The notes: a model not told the origin generated them from the letters alone. A DNA stretch of 64,000 nt from Pseudonocardia ammonioxydans (GCF_900115005.1 NZ_FOUY01000020.1:62001-126000); one strand, 5' to 3'; shown: positions 15,940 to 24,457, counted from the stretch's first letter. Program-made: numbers and translations.

Positions 15940-17039
15940 GCCCCATCGTCCCGCACTGGTTCCTGCCCACGTCGGGTGACGGCCGCACCATCCTGGCGCG
16001 CCGGCACGCCGACCGCGGCCAGGCAGGCCACGCCGACCGCGATGCCGGCATCGACTACCTCGCCCAGGTCGCGCGCGCCGCCGAGGCCCAGGGCTTCCAC
16101 GGTGTCCTGACCCCGACCGGCACGTTCTGCGAGGACGCCTGGCTCACCACGGCCGCGCTGCTGCGCGAGACCCGCACCCTGCGGTACCTGGTCGCGTTCC
16201 GGCCCGGGGTCCTCTCCCCCACCCTCGCCGCGCAGATGGCGTCGACCTACCAGCGCGTCGCCGACGGGCGGCTGATGCTCAACATCGTCACCGGCGGCGA
16301 CACCGTCGAGCAGGAACGGTTCGGCGACCACACCGGGCACGACGAGCGCTACACCCGCACCGACGAGTTCCTGTCCGTGCTGCGCGGGGCGTGGGGCACC
16401 GACTCGTTCGACTTCACCGGCCGGCACTACGACATCCGGGGCGCGACCACCCTCGCCGCCCCGGACCCGGTGCCGCCGGTCTACTTCGGCGGGTCCTCGG
16501 ACGCGGCGCTGCCGGTCGCGGCGCGGCACGCCGACGTCTACCTCACCTGGGGCGAGCGGCCGGACGCGGTCGCGGAGAAGATCGGCCGGGTCCGCAAGCT
16601 CGCCGACGACCTCGGCCGCAGCCCGCGGTTCGGCATCCGGCTGCACGTGATCACCCGGGACACCGCCGGCGAGGCCTGGGCCGAGGCGCAGCGGCTGCTC
16701 GACGCACTCGACCCGGCCGAGATCGAGACGGCGCAGGCCGCGCTGCGCACCAGCCAGTCGGTGGGTCAGCAGCGGATGCTCGCCCTGCACGGGGGCACGC
16801 ACACCGGCTCCGCCGCAGACCTCGCGATCGCGCCGAACCTGTGGGCCGGTGTCGGGCTGGTCCGCGGCGGCGCCGGGACCGCCCTGGTCGGGAGCCACGC
16901 CGAGGTGGCCGACCGGATCGCCGAGTACCACGACCTCGGGATCGACGAGTTCGTGCTGTCCGGCTACCCGCACCTGGAGGAGGCCTACCGGGTCGGCGAG
17001 GGGGTCCTTCCCGAACTGCGCCGGCGCGGCCTGCTGTAG
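15936..17039 (+). CDS. ssuD: FMNH2-dependent alkanesulfonate monooxygenase SsuD
   Basis: A 367-residue luciferase-like (LLM) enzyme. N-terminal HWFLPTSGDGR, the Cys in TPTGTFCEDAWLTTAALL (the SsuD active-site Cys region), LMLNIVTGGDTVEQERFGD and the C-terminal LSGYPHLEEAYRVGE are diagnostic for SsuD. It oxidises alkanesulfonates to aldehyde and sulfite using FMNH2 and O2. The GTG overlaps the ssuA stop and has a strong GAGGAGG. No SsuE-type flavin reductase is in the window, so reduced flavin must come from elsewhere. Confidence 0.93.
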   Translation: MSPIVPHWFLPTSGDGRTILARRHADRGQAGHADRDAGIDYLAQVARAAEAQGFHGVLTPTGTFCEDAWLTTAALLRETRTLRYLVAFRPGVLSPTLAAQMASTYQRVADGRLMLNIVTGGDTVEQERFGDHTGHDERYTRTDEFLSVLRGAWGTDSFDFTGRHYDIRGATTLAAPDPVPPVYFGGSSDAALPVAARHADVYLTWGERPDAVAEKIGRVRKLADDLGRSPRFGIRLHVITRDTAGEAWAEAQRLLDALDPAEIETAQAALRTSQSVGQQRMLALHGGTHTGSAADLAIAPNLWAGVGLVRGGAGTALVGSHAEVADRIAEYHDLGIDEFVLSGYPHLEEAYRVGEGVLPELRRRGLL

Positions 17040-17138
17040 GGCAGGCCGATCCGGGAACACCGCCGGGGGCGGGGGCGGTTGCAGCAGGGAGACGGTCGGT
17101 GCGCCACCCCCGCACCACGGACCTCGGGAGGCCACCGC

Positions 17139-18479
17139 ATGCCGCGCAAGCAGATCCATCTCGCCGCGCACTTCCCCGGCGTCAACAACACCACGGTGTG
17201 GAGCGACCCGGCGTCGGGCAGCCACATCGAGTTCGACTCGTTCGCGCACTTCGCGCGCACGGCCGAGCGGGCGAAGTTCGACTTCCTGTTCCTCGCCGAG
17301 GGGCTGCGGCTGCGCGAGCACCGCGGGCAGATCTACGACCTCGACGTGATGGGCCGGCCGGACACCTTCACGGTCCTCAACGCGCTGGCCGCCGTCACCG
17401 ACCGGCTCGGCTTGGCCGGGACGATCAACTCGACGTTCACCGAGCCGTACGACGTCGCCCGCCAGTTCGCCAGCCTCGACCACCTCTCCGGCGGGCGGGC
17501 GGCGTGGAACGTCGTCACCTCCTGGGACGCGTTCACCGGCGAGAACTTCCGCCGCGGCGGCTTCCTGCCGAAGGACAAGCGCTACTCCCGGGCGAAGGAG
17601 CAGCTGGCCGCCACCGCCGCGATCTGGGACTCCCGGACCGGGCCCGACGACCGCGGCACGTTCGAGTTCGCCTCCGACCAGTTCGACATCCACGGTCGGT
17701 TCGCGCTGCCGCGCAGCCCGCAGGGCCGTCCGGTGATCCTGCAGGCCGGCGACTCCGAGGAGGGCCGCGAGTTCGCCGCCGCGTCGGCGGACGCGATCTT
17801 CTCCCGGCACTCCGAGCCGGTGGCGGGACGGGCGTTCCTGGCCGACGTGAAGGGGCGCCTCGCCCGTTACGGCCGCGGGTGGGACGACCTGAAGATCCTC
17901 CCGTCGGCGACCTACGTGCTGGGTGACACCGACGCCGAGGCGGCCGAGCGGGCCGAGGTGGTCCGCTACCAGCAGGTCAGCCCGCAGACCGCGATCGTGT
18001 TCGCCGAACAGCTCTGGAACACCGACCTCTCGGACCGGGACCCGGACGGCCCGCTGCCCGAGTTCGACCCGGTCGAGGGCGAGCTCGTCTCGCAGGGCCG
18101 GGCCAGCGTCCGCCAGTACCGGGACCCGAAGGCGGTCGCCGAGCAGTGGCGGTCACTCGCCGCCGAGAAGAACCTCTCGTTGCGCGAGACCGTGATCGAG
18201 GTGACCGGGCGGCACACCTTCGTCGGCAGCCCCGCGACGGTCGCGGCGGCGATCGACGACGCCGTGCAGTCCGACGCCGCGGACGGCTACGTCCTGGTCC
18301 CGCACGTCACCCCGGGCGGGCTGGACGAGTTCGCCGACCGGGTGGTCCCGCTGCTGCAGGACCGCGGCTCCTTCCGCACCGACTACACCGGGACGACGCT
18401 GCGCGAGCACCTCGGGCTGCCCCCGGTCGCGACCACCACCGACCCGACCGAGGCCGCCGTCTCCGCGCCGGGGGCCTGA
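17139..18479 (+). CDS. NtaA/SnaA/DszA family FMNH2-dependent monooxygenase
   Basis: A 446-residue luciferase-like flavin monooxygenase of the nitrilotriacetate-monooxygenase component A class. Family landmarks are HLAAHFPGVNNTTVWSDP, FDFLFLAEGLRLRE, SGGRAAWNVVTSWD and a DLKILPS segment. Members desulfurise sulfones (DszA) or oxidise sulfides and aminopolycarboxylates. Following ssuD by 99 bp with its own GGGAGG, it probably serves sulfur scavenging from a sulfone or sulfur heterocycle; substrate unproven. It is the last gene before a terminator. Confidence 0.88.
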   Translation: MPRKQIHLAAHFPGVNNTTVWSDPASGSHIEFDSFAHFARTAERAKFDFLFLAEGLRLREHRGQIYDLDVMGRPDTFTVLNALAAVTDRLGLAGTINSTFTEPYDVARQFASLDHLSGGRAAWNVVTSWDAFTGENFRRGGFLPKDKRYSRAKEQLAATAAIWDSRTGPDDRGTFEFASDQFDIHGRFALPRSPQGRPVILQAGDSEEGREFAAASADAIFSRHSEPVAGRAFLADVKGRLARYGRGWDDLKILPSATYVLGDTDAEAAERAEVVRYQQVSPQTAIVFAEQLWNTDLSDRDPDGPLPEFDPVEGELVSQGRASVRQYRDPKAVAEQWRSLAAEKNLSLRETVIEVTGRHTFVGSPATVAAAIDDAVQSDAADGYVLVPHVTPGGLDEFADRVVPLLQDRGSFRTDYTGTTLREHLGLPPVATTTDPTEAAVSAPGA

Positions 18480-18486
18480 GGAGGGA

Positions 18487-18524
18487 CCCGGGCCCCGGCG
18501 CCGTCCGAACCGCCGGGACCCGGG
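18487..18524. terminator. GC-rich stem-loop between convergent genes
   Basis: 14-nt arms (18487-18500 and 18511-18524) with one mismatch around a 10-nt loop, seven bases after the NtaA-family stop and four before the DUF3040 stop on the other strand. There is no T-run, as is normal in this GC-rich group. It probably terminates from both sides. Confidence 0.6.
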
Positions 18525-18527
18525 AGC

Positions 18528-18944
18528 TCAGGGGCGGCGGTCCTCGCCGTCGTCGCGCTGTCCCTCCTCCTGGCCCTCCCGCTTCGCGCGGACGGCGATC
18601 ATCGCCATCGCGAACGGGATGCCGAGCAGCAGGCCGAACGACAGCAGTCCGGCCAGCCACTCGTTCGGCACCAGGACCAGCACGATCACCCCGATCGCGA
18701 CGGCCTGCAGGATGCGGTCGAGCGGCGCCCGGTCGGCGGCGCCCGACCCGGCGCCGGTGGACTCCAGCGACGACATCTCGGACTCCAGGTCGGGGTCCGA
18801 GCTCCGCAGCTCCCGCTCCAGGCCGGAGAGCGAGCGCTCCTCGGCACGGTTCAGCGGCTCGGCGGACGGCCGCGGTTCGGGGTCCGGCCGGCCCCCGGCC
18901 GGCTGCGACGGCGGGGGTGGCAGGGGCGGTGGCGTGACAGACAT
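18528..18944 (-). CDS. DUF3040 membrane protein
   Basis: A 138-residue protein: a Pro-rich N-terminus (PPPLPPPP), a DUF3040-like helical hairpin (LNRAEERSLSGLERELRSSDPDLESE, ~45-70), then two close transmembrane helices and a charged C-tail. The ATG at 18944 has GAGGAGG. DUF3040 proteins are small actinobacterial envelope proteins of unknown role; the two helices probably form a hairpin in the membrane. Confidence 0.8.
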   Translation of the reverse strand: MSVTPPPLPPPPSQPAGGRPDPEPRPSAEPLNRAEERSLSGLERELRSSDPDLESEMSSLESTGAGSGAADRAPLDRILQAVAIGVIVLVLVPNEWLAGLLSFGLLLGIPFAMAMIAVRAKREGQEEGQRDDGEDRRP

Positions 18945-19046
18945 GATCTTCCTCCTCGGTGCCGGCGGTCCGGCCATCCGAGCTACCCGTCGGAACCCCA
19001 CCCATGGTATCGAAACGGACAAAGTTCCGCGCCCGGGCCGAACGGC

Positions 19047-20093
19047 CTATCGCTCGGTGTCGCGCCCGCTGCCGGGGGTCCCGGCGAGCTCCTGCCCGTC
19101 GGTCCCGGCGGCGCGCCGCCGGCGCGAGACGACCAGGCTGGCGACCGCCGCGACCGCGATCGTTCCCGTGATCACCAGCAGCGACAGCCAGATCGGCACC
19201 TCGGGCACCGGCACCGGCTGCCCGCCGTTGATGAACGGCACGTTGTTCTCGTGCAGCGCGTGCAGGGTCAGCTTCACGCCGATGAAGGCGAGGATCACGG
19301 CCAGGCCGTGCGCCAGGTAGATCAGCCGCTCGAGCAGGCCACCGATGAGGAAGTAGAGCTGGCGCAGCCCGAGCAGGGCGAACGCGTTGGCGGTGAACAC
19401 CAGGAACGGCTCCTGGGTCAGGCCGAAGATGGCCGGGATCGAGTCGAACGCGAACAGCAGGTCGGTCAGCCCGATCGCCACGATGACCAGCGCCATCGGG
19501 GTCAGCATCCGCTTGCCGTCGATCCGGGTGAGAAGCTTCGACCCGTCGTACTCGGTCGAGGTGGGCAGGACCTTGCGGACCATGCGGATCAGCTTGGTGT
19601 CCCCGGCGTCGGCCGGGTCCTGGTCGTGCCCGCCGGACAGGGCCTCCTTGATCTGGGAGTACGCCAGCCAGAACAGGACGATCGCGAACAGGTAGAACGC
19701 CGCGACGAACCGCTCGATGATCACCGCACCGACCGCGATGAACGCGCCGCGCATGACGATCGCGATCGCGATGCCGATCAGCAGCACCTTCTGCTGGTGC
19801 ACCCGGGGCACCGCGAACGCCGTCATGATCAGCAGGAAGACGAACAGGTTGTCGACCGAGAGCGCCTTCTCGGTCAGCCAGCCGGCCATGTACTCGCCGC
19901 CGTACTGCCAGCCGGAGAAGACGCCGACACCGACACCGAAGAGCAGGGCGAGCGCGATGTAGCCGGCCGACCAGATCGCCGACTCGCGCAGGGTCGGCTC
20001 GTGCGGGTCGCGGGCGTGCCCGATGAAGTCGAAGGCGAGCATGCCGATGATGGCGGCGATCGTCGCCAGCCATACCCAGAGCGGGACGTTCAC
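19047..20093 (-). CDS. TerC family integral membrane protein
   Basis: A 348-residue membrane protein with about nine helices. It has the TerC/Alx hallmarks: acidic residues inside helices at LTEKALSVDNLFVFLLI and GLTDLLFAFDSIPAIFGLTQ, plus LRQLYFLIGGLLERLIYL. TerC/Alx proteins export Mn2+ or deliver metal to exported enzymes. GTG 20093 follows GGAGG. The mRNA leader carries a yybP-ykoY-type riboswitch, which supports a manganese-homeostasis role. The C-terminal ~25 residues after RRRRAAG are a polar tail. Confidence 0.93.
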   Translation of the reverse strand: MNVPLWVWLATIAAIIGMLAFDFIGHARDPHEPTLRESAIWSAGYIALALLFGVGVGVFSGWQYGGEYMAGWLTEKALSVDNLFVFLLIMTAFAVPRVHQQKVLLIGIAIAIVMRGAFIAVGAVIIERFVAAFYLFAIVLFWLAYSQIKEALSGGHDQDPADAGDTKLIRMVRKVLPTSTEYDGSKLLTRIDGKRMLTPMALVIVAIGLTDLLFAFDSIPAIFGLTQEPFLVFTANAFALLGLRQLYFLIGGLLERLIYLAHGLAVILAFIGVKLTLHALHENNVPFINGGQPVPVPEVPIWLSLLVITGTIAVAAVASLVVSRRRRAAGTDGQELAGTPGSGRDTER

Positions 20094-20108
20094 AGATCCT
20101 CCAGCGCA

Positions 20109-20229
20109 GGTTCGAGCGCTGAAGGTCTCCTCCGCCCGCCGGTGGCGGACCGGCGCCACCGGGACCAGCACGTCCTGGTTCCGTGGTGACGGCAGCGCCG
20201 TGTTCGGGAGTACTCCCCTTCGCTGAACC
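20109..20229 (-). promoter_or_regulatory. yybP-ykoY-type (manganese) riboswitch
   Basis: On the minus strand the TerC leader contains AGCGAAGGGGAGTA near its 5' end and GGAGACCTTCAGCGCT near its 3' end. These are the two conserved halves of the yybP-ykoY aptamer. An outer helix pairs GGTTC (20225-20229) with GAACC (20109-20113), then AAGG with CCTT. Between them are GC-rich arms that can fold as P2-P4. The aptamer ends 15 nt before the TerC start codon, so it probably acts on translation initiation or on a nearby terminator. Mn2+ is the known ligand of this class. Confidence 0.8.
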
Positions 20230-20231
20230 GA

Positions 20232-20261
20232 ACGCTAGGGCACGACGCCCGATTCCTGACA
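20232..20261 (-). promoter_or_regulatory. promoter of the riboswitch-terC transcript
   Basis: TGTCAG (20256-20261) and TAGCGT (20232-20237) on the minus strand are separated by 18 bp. The expected transcription start falls at about 20225-20229, exactly where the riboswitch outer helix begins. Confidence 0.5.
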
Positions 20262-20328
20262 CCCGGGGTGCAAGCGAGCTTCGTCACCCCTGTCCGGATA
20301 CGCCCGAATCACCCGTCGGGTGGACGGC

Positions 20329-21285
20329 TCAGCCGGTGGCCAGCCGCACGGTGGCGCCGTGGTACCCGGGCCCCTGGACCGGGCGCGGCGGCCCGGGCAG
20401 CCGGTGGACGACGACCCGGGTGCGCCCGGTCCCCTCGATCCCCGGACGCGCCGGCACCGCGGGCAGCGGTCCGGTGCCGGACTCCCGCGCGACCGGCGAC
20501 CCCGCGGCCGGGACGTGGGCCGGTCGGGCCGGCAGTTCGGGCAGCACGGACGGGCCGCCACCGCCGGCCGGGACCGCGCGGACCGGGGACGGCGCGTCCC
20601 GGAACGGCGTCGGGACGGGCGAGGGCCGGGTGTGCCCGGCCATGGGCCCCGGTTCCGGCCGGGGACGCCCGTGGCCGGTGACGCGGGCCGCCAACCGCCC
20701 GGCGGGCCGGGTGACCAGGCGCTGCAGCCGGCCGGGCAGCGACACCGTGCGGCCCCGGGCCAGGTCGCGCAGCGAGCGGTGCACGACCTCCGCGGGCTGC
20801 GACGCCGCCCGCCCGGCGACGACGACGGTGATCGTCACCCCGGTCCCGTGCAGGGACGCGGCGACCGGGCCGGCGATCGCCGCCGGCCGGGACCATGCGT
20901 CCTCGTCCGGACCCGGGTCCTCGGCGACGGCGAGGATCCCGCCCCGTCCGCGAGCGGTCATGGCGGTCGCCGCCGCCCGGACCAGCTGATCAGTGGCCCC
21001 GGCGGCGATCCCGGTGGCCCCGGCCGCGGTGTGCACCAGCAGCTCGACCGGCGGGGCGGGGTCGGCGATCCGCCGCTCGACCGCGGTCACCCCGGCCGGG
21101 TCGGCGAGATCCGCGGCCAGCGGCTCGACGATGGCGCCGGTGGCGCGGCCGATCCGCTCGGCCATCTCGGCCAGGAGATCGGCGTCCCGGGCGACCAGGA
21201 CGATCGAGTACCCGCGTTCGGCGAGCTCGCGGGCATAGGCCTCACCGAGCCCGTGGCTCGCCCCGGTCACCAGTGCTGTCGGCAT
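20329..21285 (-). CDS. short-chain dehydrogenase-like protein lacking catalytic core
   Basis: A 318-residue protein that starts as an SDR (ALVTGASHGLGEAYARELAERG, YSIVLVARDADLL; residues 3-40) and then departs. The NNAG segment is VHTAAGATG, and the region that should hold Ser and YxxxK is missing. After residue ~190 there is a Pro/Gly-rich low-complexity tail of about 120 residues. ATG 21285 is the only sensible start. It may bind NAD(P) but should not be an active dehydrogenase. It lies divergent from the sigma factor gene. Confidence 0.65.
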   Translation of the reverse strand: MPTALVTGASHGLGEAYARELAERGYSIVLVARDADLLAEMAERIGRATGAIVEPLAADLADPAGVTAVERRIADPAPPVELLVHTAAGATGIAAGATDQLVRAAATAMTARGRGGILAVAEDPGPDEDAWSRPAAIAGPVAASLHGTGVTITVVVAGRAASQPAEVVHRSLRDLARGRTVSLPGRLQRLVTRPAGRLAARVTGHGRPRPEPGPMAGHTRPSPVPTPFRDAPSPVRAVPAGGGGPSVLPELPARPAHVPAAGSPVARESGTGPLPAVPARPGIEGTGRTRVVVHRLPGPPRPVQGPGYHGATVRLATG

Positions 21286-21486
21286 GCAACGCACGGTAGG
21301 GACCGTTCGCTGTGGCGCCACTGAGAAGCTGTGGGCACGCTCAGGTCCGTGTCCGGCGGGGTTGTCGGCACCGGGGTCGAGGACTACGGTCGGCGATCCG
21401 GCTCGCACGGCTCCCCGGGGCCGTGCCTCGATCCGTTCAACACGCAGCGGACCCCGCACCAGCCACCGGCGAACGCGAGGACGTCC

Positions 21487-22311
21487 ATGCGCACCTCCAC
21501 CCTCCCCGCCGCGGCGGACACCGCCCGCGACGGCCGGCACGCCTACGACCACCTGACCCCCGCGCTCGAACGGCTCGCCGCCATCCCCAGTGGGGACGCG
21601 GAGCGCCACGAGCTGCGCGAGCACGTCATCCGGGAGTTCCGGCCACTGGTCCGCAACCTGTCGCGACGGTTCGCGCCGGGCGGTAACGGCGCCGAGGACG
21701 TCGAGCAGGCCGGCATGCTCGGCCTGGTCAAGGCCGTCGACCGCTACGACCCGGCCGCCGCGACCGGCGGGCCGCTCGGCTTCCTCGTGCCGAGCATCCG
21801 CGGCGAGATGAAGCGCCACCTGCGCGACCGCTCCTGGTCGGTGCGGGTGCCGCGCGACCTCAAGGAGCTCGCCATCCGGGTCCGCAACACCGCGGACACG
21901 CTCGGGCAGCAGCTGGGGCGTGCGCCACGCCCGTCCGAGCTGGCCCGCGAGCTCGGCGTGAGCACCGACGAGGTCATCGACGCCCTCGGCGCCCTCGACT
22001 CGCACCACGCCCGTTCGCTCGACGCCCACGCCGGCGCCGGTGACGGGTCCGACTCCGGCGACGACACCCCGCTCGGCGAGCTGATCGGTACCGACGATCC
22101 GGGCCTCGAGCTCGCCGCGCACCGCGCGGAGCTGCACACGGTGATCGGCGAACTGCCCGAGCGGGAGCGGACGATCCTGACGATGCGCTTCTTCGGCGAC
22201 CACACCCAGTCGCAGATCGCGACGCAGCTGGGGATCTCGCAGATGCACGTGTCCCGGCTGCTGTCGCGCACGCTGCGCCGGCTGCGCGAGCAGCTCGCCG
22301 AGCAGGACTGA
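21487..22311 (+). CDS. SigF/SigB-type RNA polymerase sigma factor
   Basis: A 274-residue group 3 sigma factor of the SigF/SigB/WhiG class. Region 2 holds LVRNLSRRFAPGGNGAEDVEQAGMLG and the DNA-melting part FLVPSIRGEMKRHLRDRSW. Region 3 has LGRAPRPSELARELGVSTDEV, and region 4 has LPERERTILTMRFFGDHTQSQIA with the helix-turn-helix LGISQMHVSRLL. ATG 21487 follows GAGG. No anti-sigma or antagonist gene is adjacent, which is unusual for this class. Nearby stress genes carry GTTT-N15-GGGTA-like promoters that it probably reads. Confidence 0.92.
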   Translation: MRTSTLPAAADTARDGRHAYDHLTPALERLAAIPSGDAERHELREHVIREFRPLVRNLSRRFAPGGNGAEDVEQAGMLGLVKAVDRYDPAAATGGPLGFLVPSIRGEMKRHLRDRSWSVRVPRDLKELAIRVRNTADTLGQQLGRAPRPSELARELGVSTDEVIDALGALDSHHARSLDAHAGAGDGSDSGDDTPLGELIGTDDPGLELAAHRAELHTVIGELPERERTILTMRFFGDHTQSQIATQLGISQMHVSRLLSRTLRRLREQLAEQD

Positions 22312-22317
22312 CCCTCC

Positions 22318-23169
22318 TCAGCCCGGCATCGTCTCCCCACCGACCGGGGCGAGCACCTCGCCCGTGTAGTACGACGACAGCGCCGGGGCCGCGAAGAACA
22401 CGTACGACGGGGCGATCTCGTCCGGGGCGGCGGGCCGGCCCATCGGGACCTGCTGCCCGAAGCCCTCGACCTTCTCCTCCGGCATCGTCGCCGGGATCAG
22501 CGGCGTCCACACCGGACCGGGAGCGACGCAGTTGACCCGGATGCCGCGCGGGGTCAGCGACTGCGCGAGCGAGTAGGTCAGCGACTGCACCGCACCCTTG
22601 GTCGCCGAGTAGTCGAGCAGGGACTTGTTGCCCCGCAACCCGTTCACCGAACCGGTGTTGATGATCGCGGCACCGTCGGGCAGGTGTTCCAGGGCGGCCC
22701 TGGTGACGCGGAAGAAGCTGTGCACGTTCACCTCGAAGGTACGCAGCCATGCCTCGTCGGAGATGTCGGTCAGCGAGTCGTACGGCTCCTGGGTCGCGAT
22801 GTTGTTGACGACCGTGTCCAGCCGGCCCAGCTCGTCGACGGTGCGGTGCACGATGTCCGAGCAGTGCGCGGCGTCGCCGAGATCGCCGCGCAGCAGCAGG
22901 CACCGCCTGCCCTCGGCGCGCACCAGGCCCGCGGTGTGGTCGGCATCGGCGTCCTCGGACAGGTAGGCCACGGCGACGTCGGCACCCTCCTTGGCGAAGG
23001 CCACCGACACCGCGCGGCCGATCCCGGAGTCACCCCCGGTGACCAGCGCGACCGTGCCCTCGAGCAGGTCACGCCCGCGGTAGTCGCGCATCTCGTCGCG
23101 GGGGTTCGGCTCCATCTCACCGGTGTCACCGGGCGGTGGCTGCTGCTGGGCGGGCGGGTTGTCGCTCAC
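22318..23169 (-). CDS. general-stress SDR family oxidoreductase
   Basis: A 283-residue short-chain dehydrogenase of the YghA/YhdF general-stress type: a ~35-residue N-terminal extension, TGGDSGIGRAV (NAD(P) binding), VNNIATQEPYDSL, Ser in INTGSVNG, the catalytic DYSATKGAVQSLTYSLAQ (YxxxK), and the C-terminal SSYYTGEVLAPVGG. GTG 23169 follows GGGAGG. It has a good SigF-type promoter at 23209-23233 and ends convergently 6 bp from the sigma factor gene. Confidence 0.93.
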   Translation of the reverse strand: MSDNPPAQQQPPPGDTGEMEPNPRDEMRDYRGRDLLEGTVALVTGGDSGIGRAVSVAFAKEGADVAVAYLSEDADADHTAGLVRAEGRRCLLLRGDLGDAAHCSDIVHRTVDELGRLDTVVNNIATQEPYDSLTDISDEAWLRTFEVNVHSFFRVTRAALEHLPDGAAIINTGSVNGLRGNKSLLDYSATKGAVQSLTYSLAQSLTPRGIRVNCVAPGPVWTPLIPATMPEEKVEGFGQQVPMGRPAAPDEIAPSYVFFAAPALSSYYTGEVLAPVGGETMPG

Positions 23170-23208
23170 TGATCCTCCCTCGGAGCGTCGGTGGGGTCGG
23201 GACGGCGG

Positions 23209-23233
23209 CTACCCCGCTCCGGGTACGGCAAAC
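23209..23233 (-). promoter_or_regulatory. SigF/SigB-type promoter of the stress SDR
   Basis: On the minus strand GTTT (23230-23233), 15-nt spacer, GGGTAG (23209-23214). This fits the GTTT-N14-17-GGGTAT consensus of actinobacterial SigF/SigB. The start codon is 40 nt downstream at 23169. Confidence 0.65.
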
Positions 23234-23283
23234 GGTCGCACCCGGCCCGCGGCGGCTCGATCCCGGGCGACGCGGGACCGGAG

Positions 23284-23308
23284 GGTTCCGCGCGGCGTGC
23301 GCGGGTAG
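23284..23308 (+). promoter_or_regulatory. SigF-like promoter of the universal stress protein gene
   Basis: GGTTC (23284-23288), 14-nt spacer, GGGTAG (23303-23308), 47 nt before the GTG at 23356. A weaker match than the divergent promoter at 23209-23233, but of the same type and adjacent to it. Confidence 0.45.
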
Positions 23309-23355
23309 TCGCGGGGCACGAGCCGATCCGGCAGGCCAGATCATGGAGGTGAACC

Positions 23356-24033
23356 GTGCGACACGGCGAGTCCGGCCGCGGGCAGGCCGACCTGCACCCG
23401 CACGACCACGTCGACCGGATGACCATCGACCCGAGGGACCCCGGCCCGAGCAACGCCGCCCCGGGGACGGCGGCACCGCGGGACCCCGGTGCACCGCCGG
23501 GCGGCGCCGTGCCGACCGGTCCGGAGGACGACCCGGCGCCGGACCTGCCCGAGGCCGGGCGCTACCCGCCCCCGGAGGCGGCGGCGGACCCGTCCCCGAC
23601 GATCGCCCCCGGTCCGGGACCGGTGATCGTCGGCGTGGACGGCACGCCCGCCTCGCGGGCCGCGTTGTCCTGGGCGGTGCGCACGGTGGCGACCGACGGC
23701 GCCCGGATCGTGGCGGTCGCGGTCTGGCAGGAGCCGGTGCAGACCTCGGCGATCGCGGCCCGCGGCGGCCACCGCCGCCAGGCGGACGCGGAACGGATGC
23801 TCGACGACGCGCTGCGGGGCGCGGGCGCCCCGGACGGGGTCGAGCGGGTGGTCGAACGCGGCCGCCCGGGCACCGTGCTGGCCGAACGGTCCCGTGAGGC
23901 CCGGCTGCTCGTGCTCGGCAACCGCCGGCGCGGACCGCTGGGCTCGCTCGGCTCCGCCGTGCAGGACTGCCTGCGACACGCGTCGTGCCCCGTCGTGGTC
24001 GTCCCCGACGGCGGCCCGGACGGCCGGCCCTGA
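23356..24033 (+). CDS. universal stress protein (UspA family) with disordered N-terminal extension
   Basis: A 225-residue protein. Residues ~1-88 are a Pro/Gly/Asp-rich extension including a His/Asp cluster (LHPHDHVD). Residues ~90-215 form a single Usp domain: VIVGVDGTPASRAALSWAV, then LLVLGNRRRGPLGSLGSAV (the ATP-binding G-x2-G-x9-G region) and CPVVVVP. GTG 23356 has a very strong GGAGGTGA. Tandem Usp copies are common in actinobacteria; a single copy with a long tail is less so. A SigF-like promoter precedes it. Confidence 0.88.
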   Translation: MRHGESGRGQADLHPHDHVDRMTIDPRDPGPSNAAPGTAAPRDPGAPPGGAVPTGPEDDPAPDLPEAGRYPPPEAAADPSPTIAPGPGPVIVGVDGTPASRAALSWAVRTVATDGARIVAVAVWQEPVQTSAIAARGGHRRQADAERMLDDALRGAGAPDGVERVVERGRPGTVLAERSREARLLVLGNRRRGPLGSLGSAVQDCLRHASCPVVVVPDGGPDGRP

Positions 24034-24057
24034 CCACAAAAACCGAGAGGAGCACCG

Positions 24058-24426
24058 ATGGATTCCGAGCGGGCACGGACCCTGCTGAACGAGGAGCTGA
24101 CCCGGACCGACGAGACCGCCGACATCGCCACCGCGGGCCCGTCGGAGGGCGCGGGCGCGGACCGCCTGGCCGCGGGGACGGACTTCGGCGACGCCGGGGC
24201 CCGCGCCACCGAGTCCATGGACCGCGACCTCACGGTGAACACCCTGCAGGGGCGCCGCGAGCGGGTGGAGGCGGCGCTGGCCCGGCTGGACCGGGGCGAG
24301 TACGGCCGGTGCGCGGTCTGCGGTGCCGAGATCGACGACGAACGTCTGGAGATCCGGCCCGAGACCGACCGCTGCCGCGAGCACCCCGAGGACGACGCAC
24401 AGCTGCCGGGGCCGGTCGAGGACTGA
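24058..24426 (+). CDS. DksA/TraR-like zinc finger protein
   Basis: A 122-residue protein. The helical N-terminus is rich in Asp, Glu and Thr; the C-terminus has the DksA-type finger, with CAVCG and RCREH as likely metal ligands. The last ligand is His rather than Cys, so zinc may be held by C3H. ALARLDRGEYGRCAVCG is the family signature. It follows the universal stress gene by 24 bp with GAGAGGAG, so the two are probably co-transcribed. A stress-related RNA polymerase-binding role is possible but unproven for actinobacterial forms. Confidence 0.85.
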   Translation: MDSERARTLLNEELTRTDETADIATAGPSEGAGADRLAAGTDFGDAGARATESMDRDLTVNTLQGRRERVEAALARLDRGEYGRCAVCGAEIDDERLEIRPETDRCREHPEDDAQLPGPVED

Positions 24427-24457
24427 CTCTCCGGCCCGCGCGCTCCCCGGCCCACGC

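Noticed and set aside
15998..16030. An RRHAD sequence resembling the leader-peptide core
   Set aside because: It lies inside ssuD in its own frame (ILARRHADRGQ) and is part of the enzyme, not a leader.
18970..19010. GGGTAG on the minus strand upstream of the DUF3040 gene as a SigF promoter
   Set aside because: No GTTT-like element lies 14-17 bases upstream.
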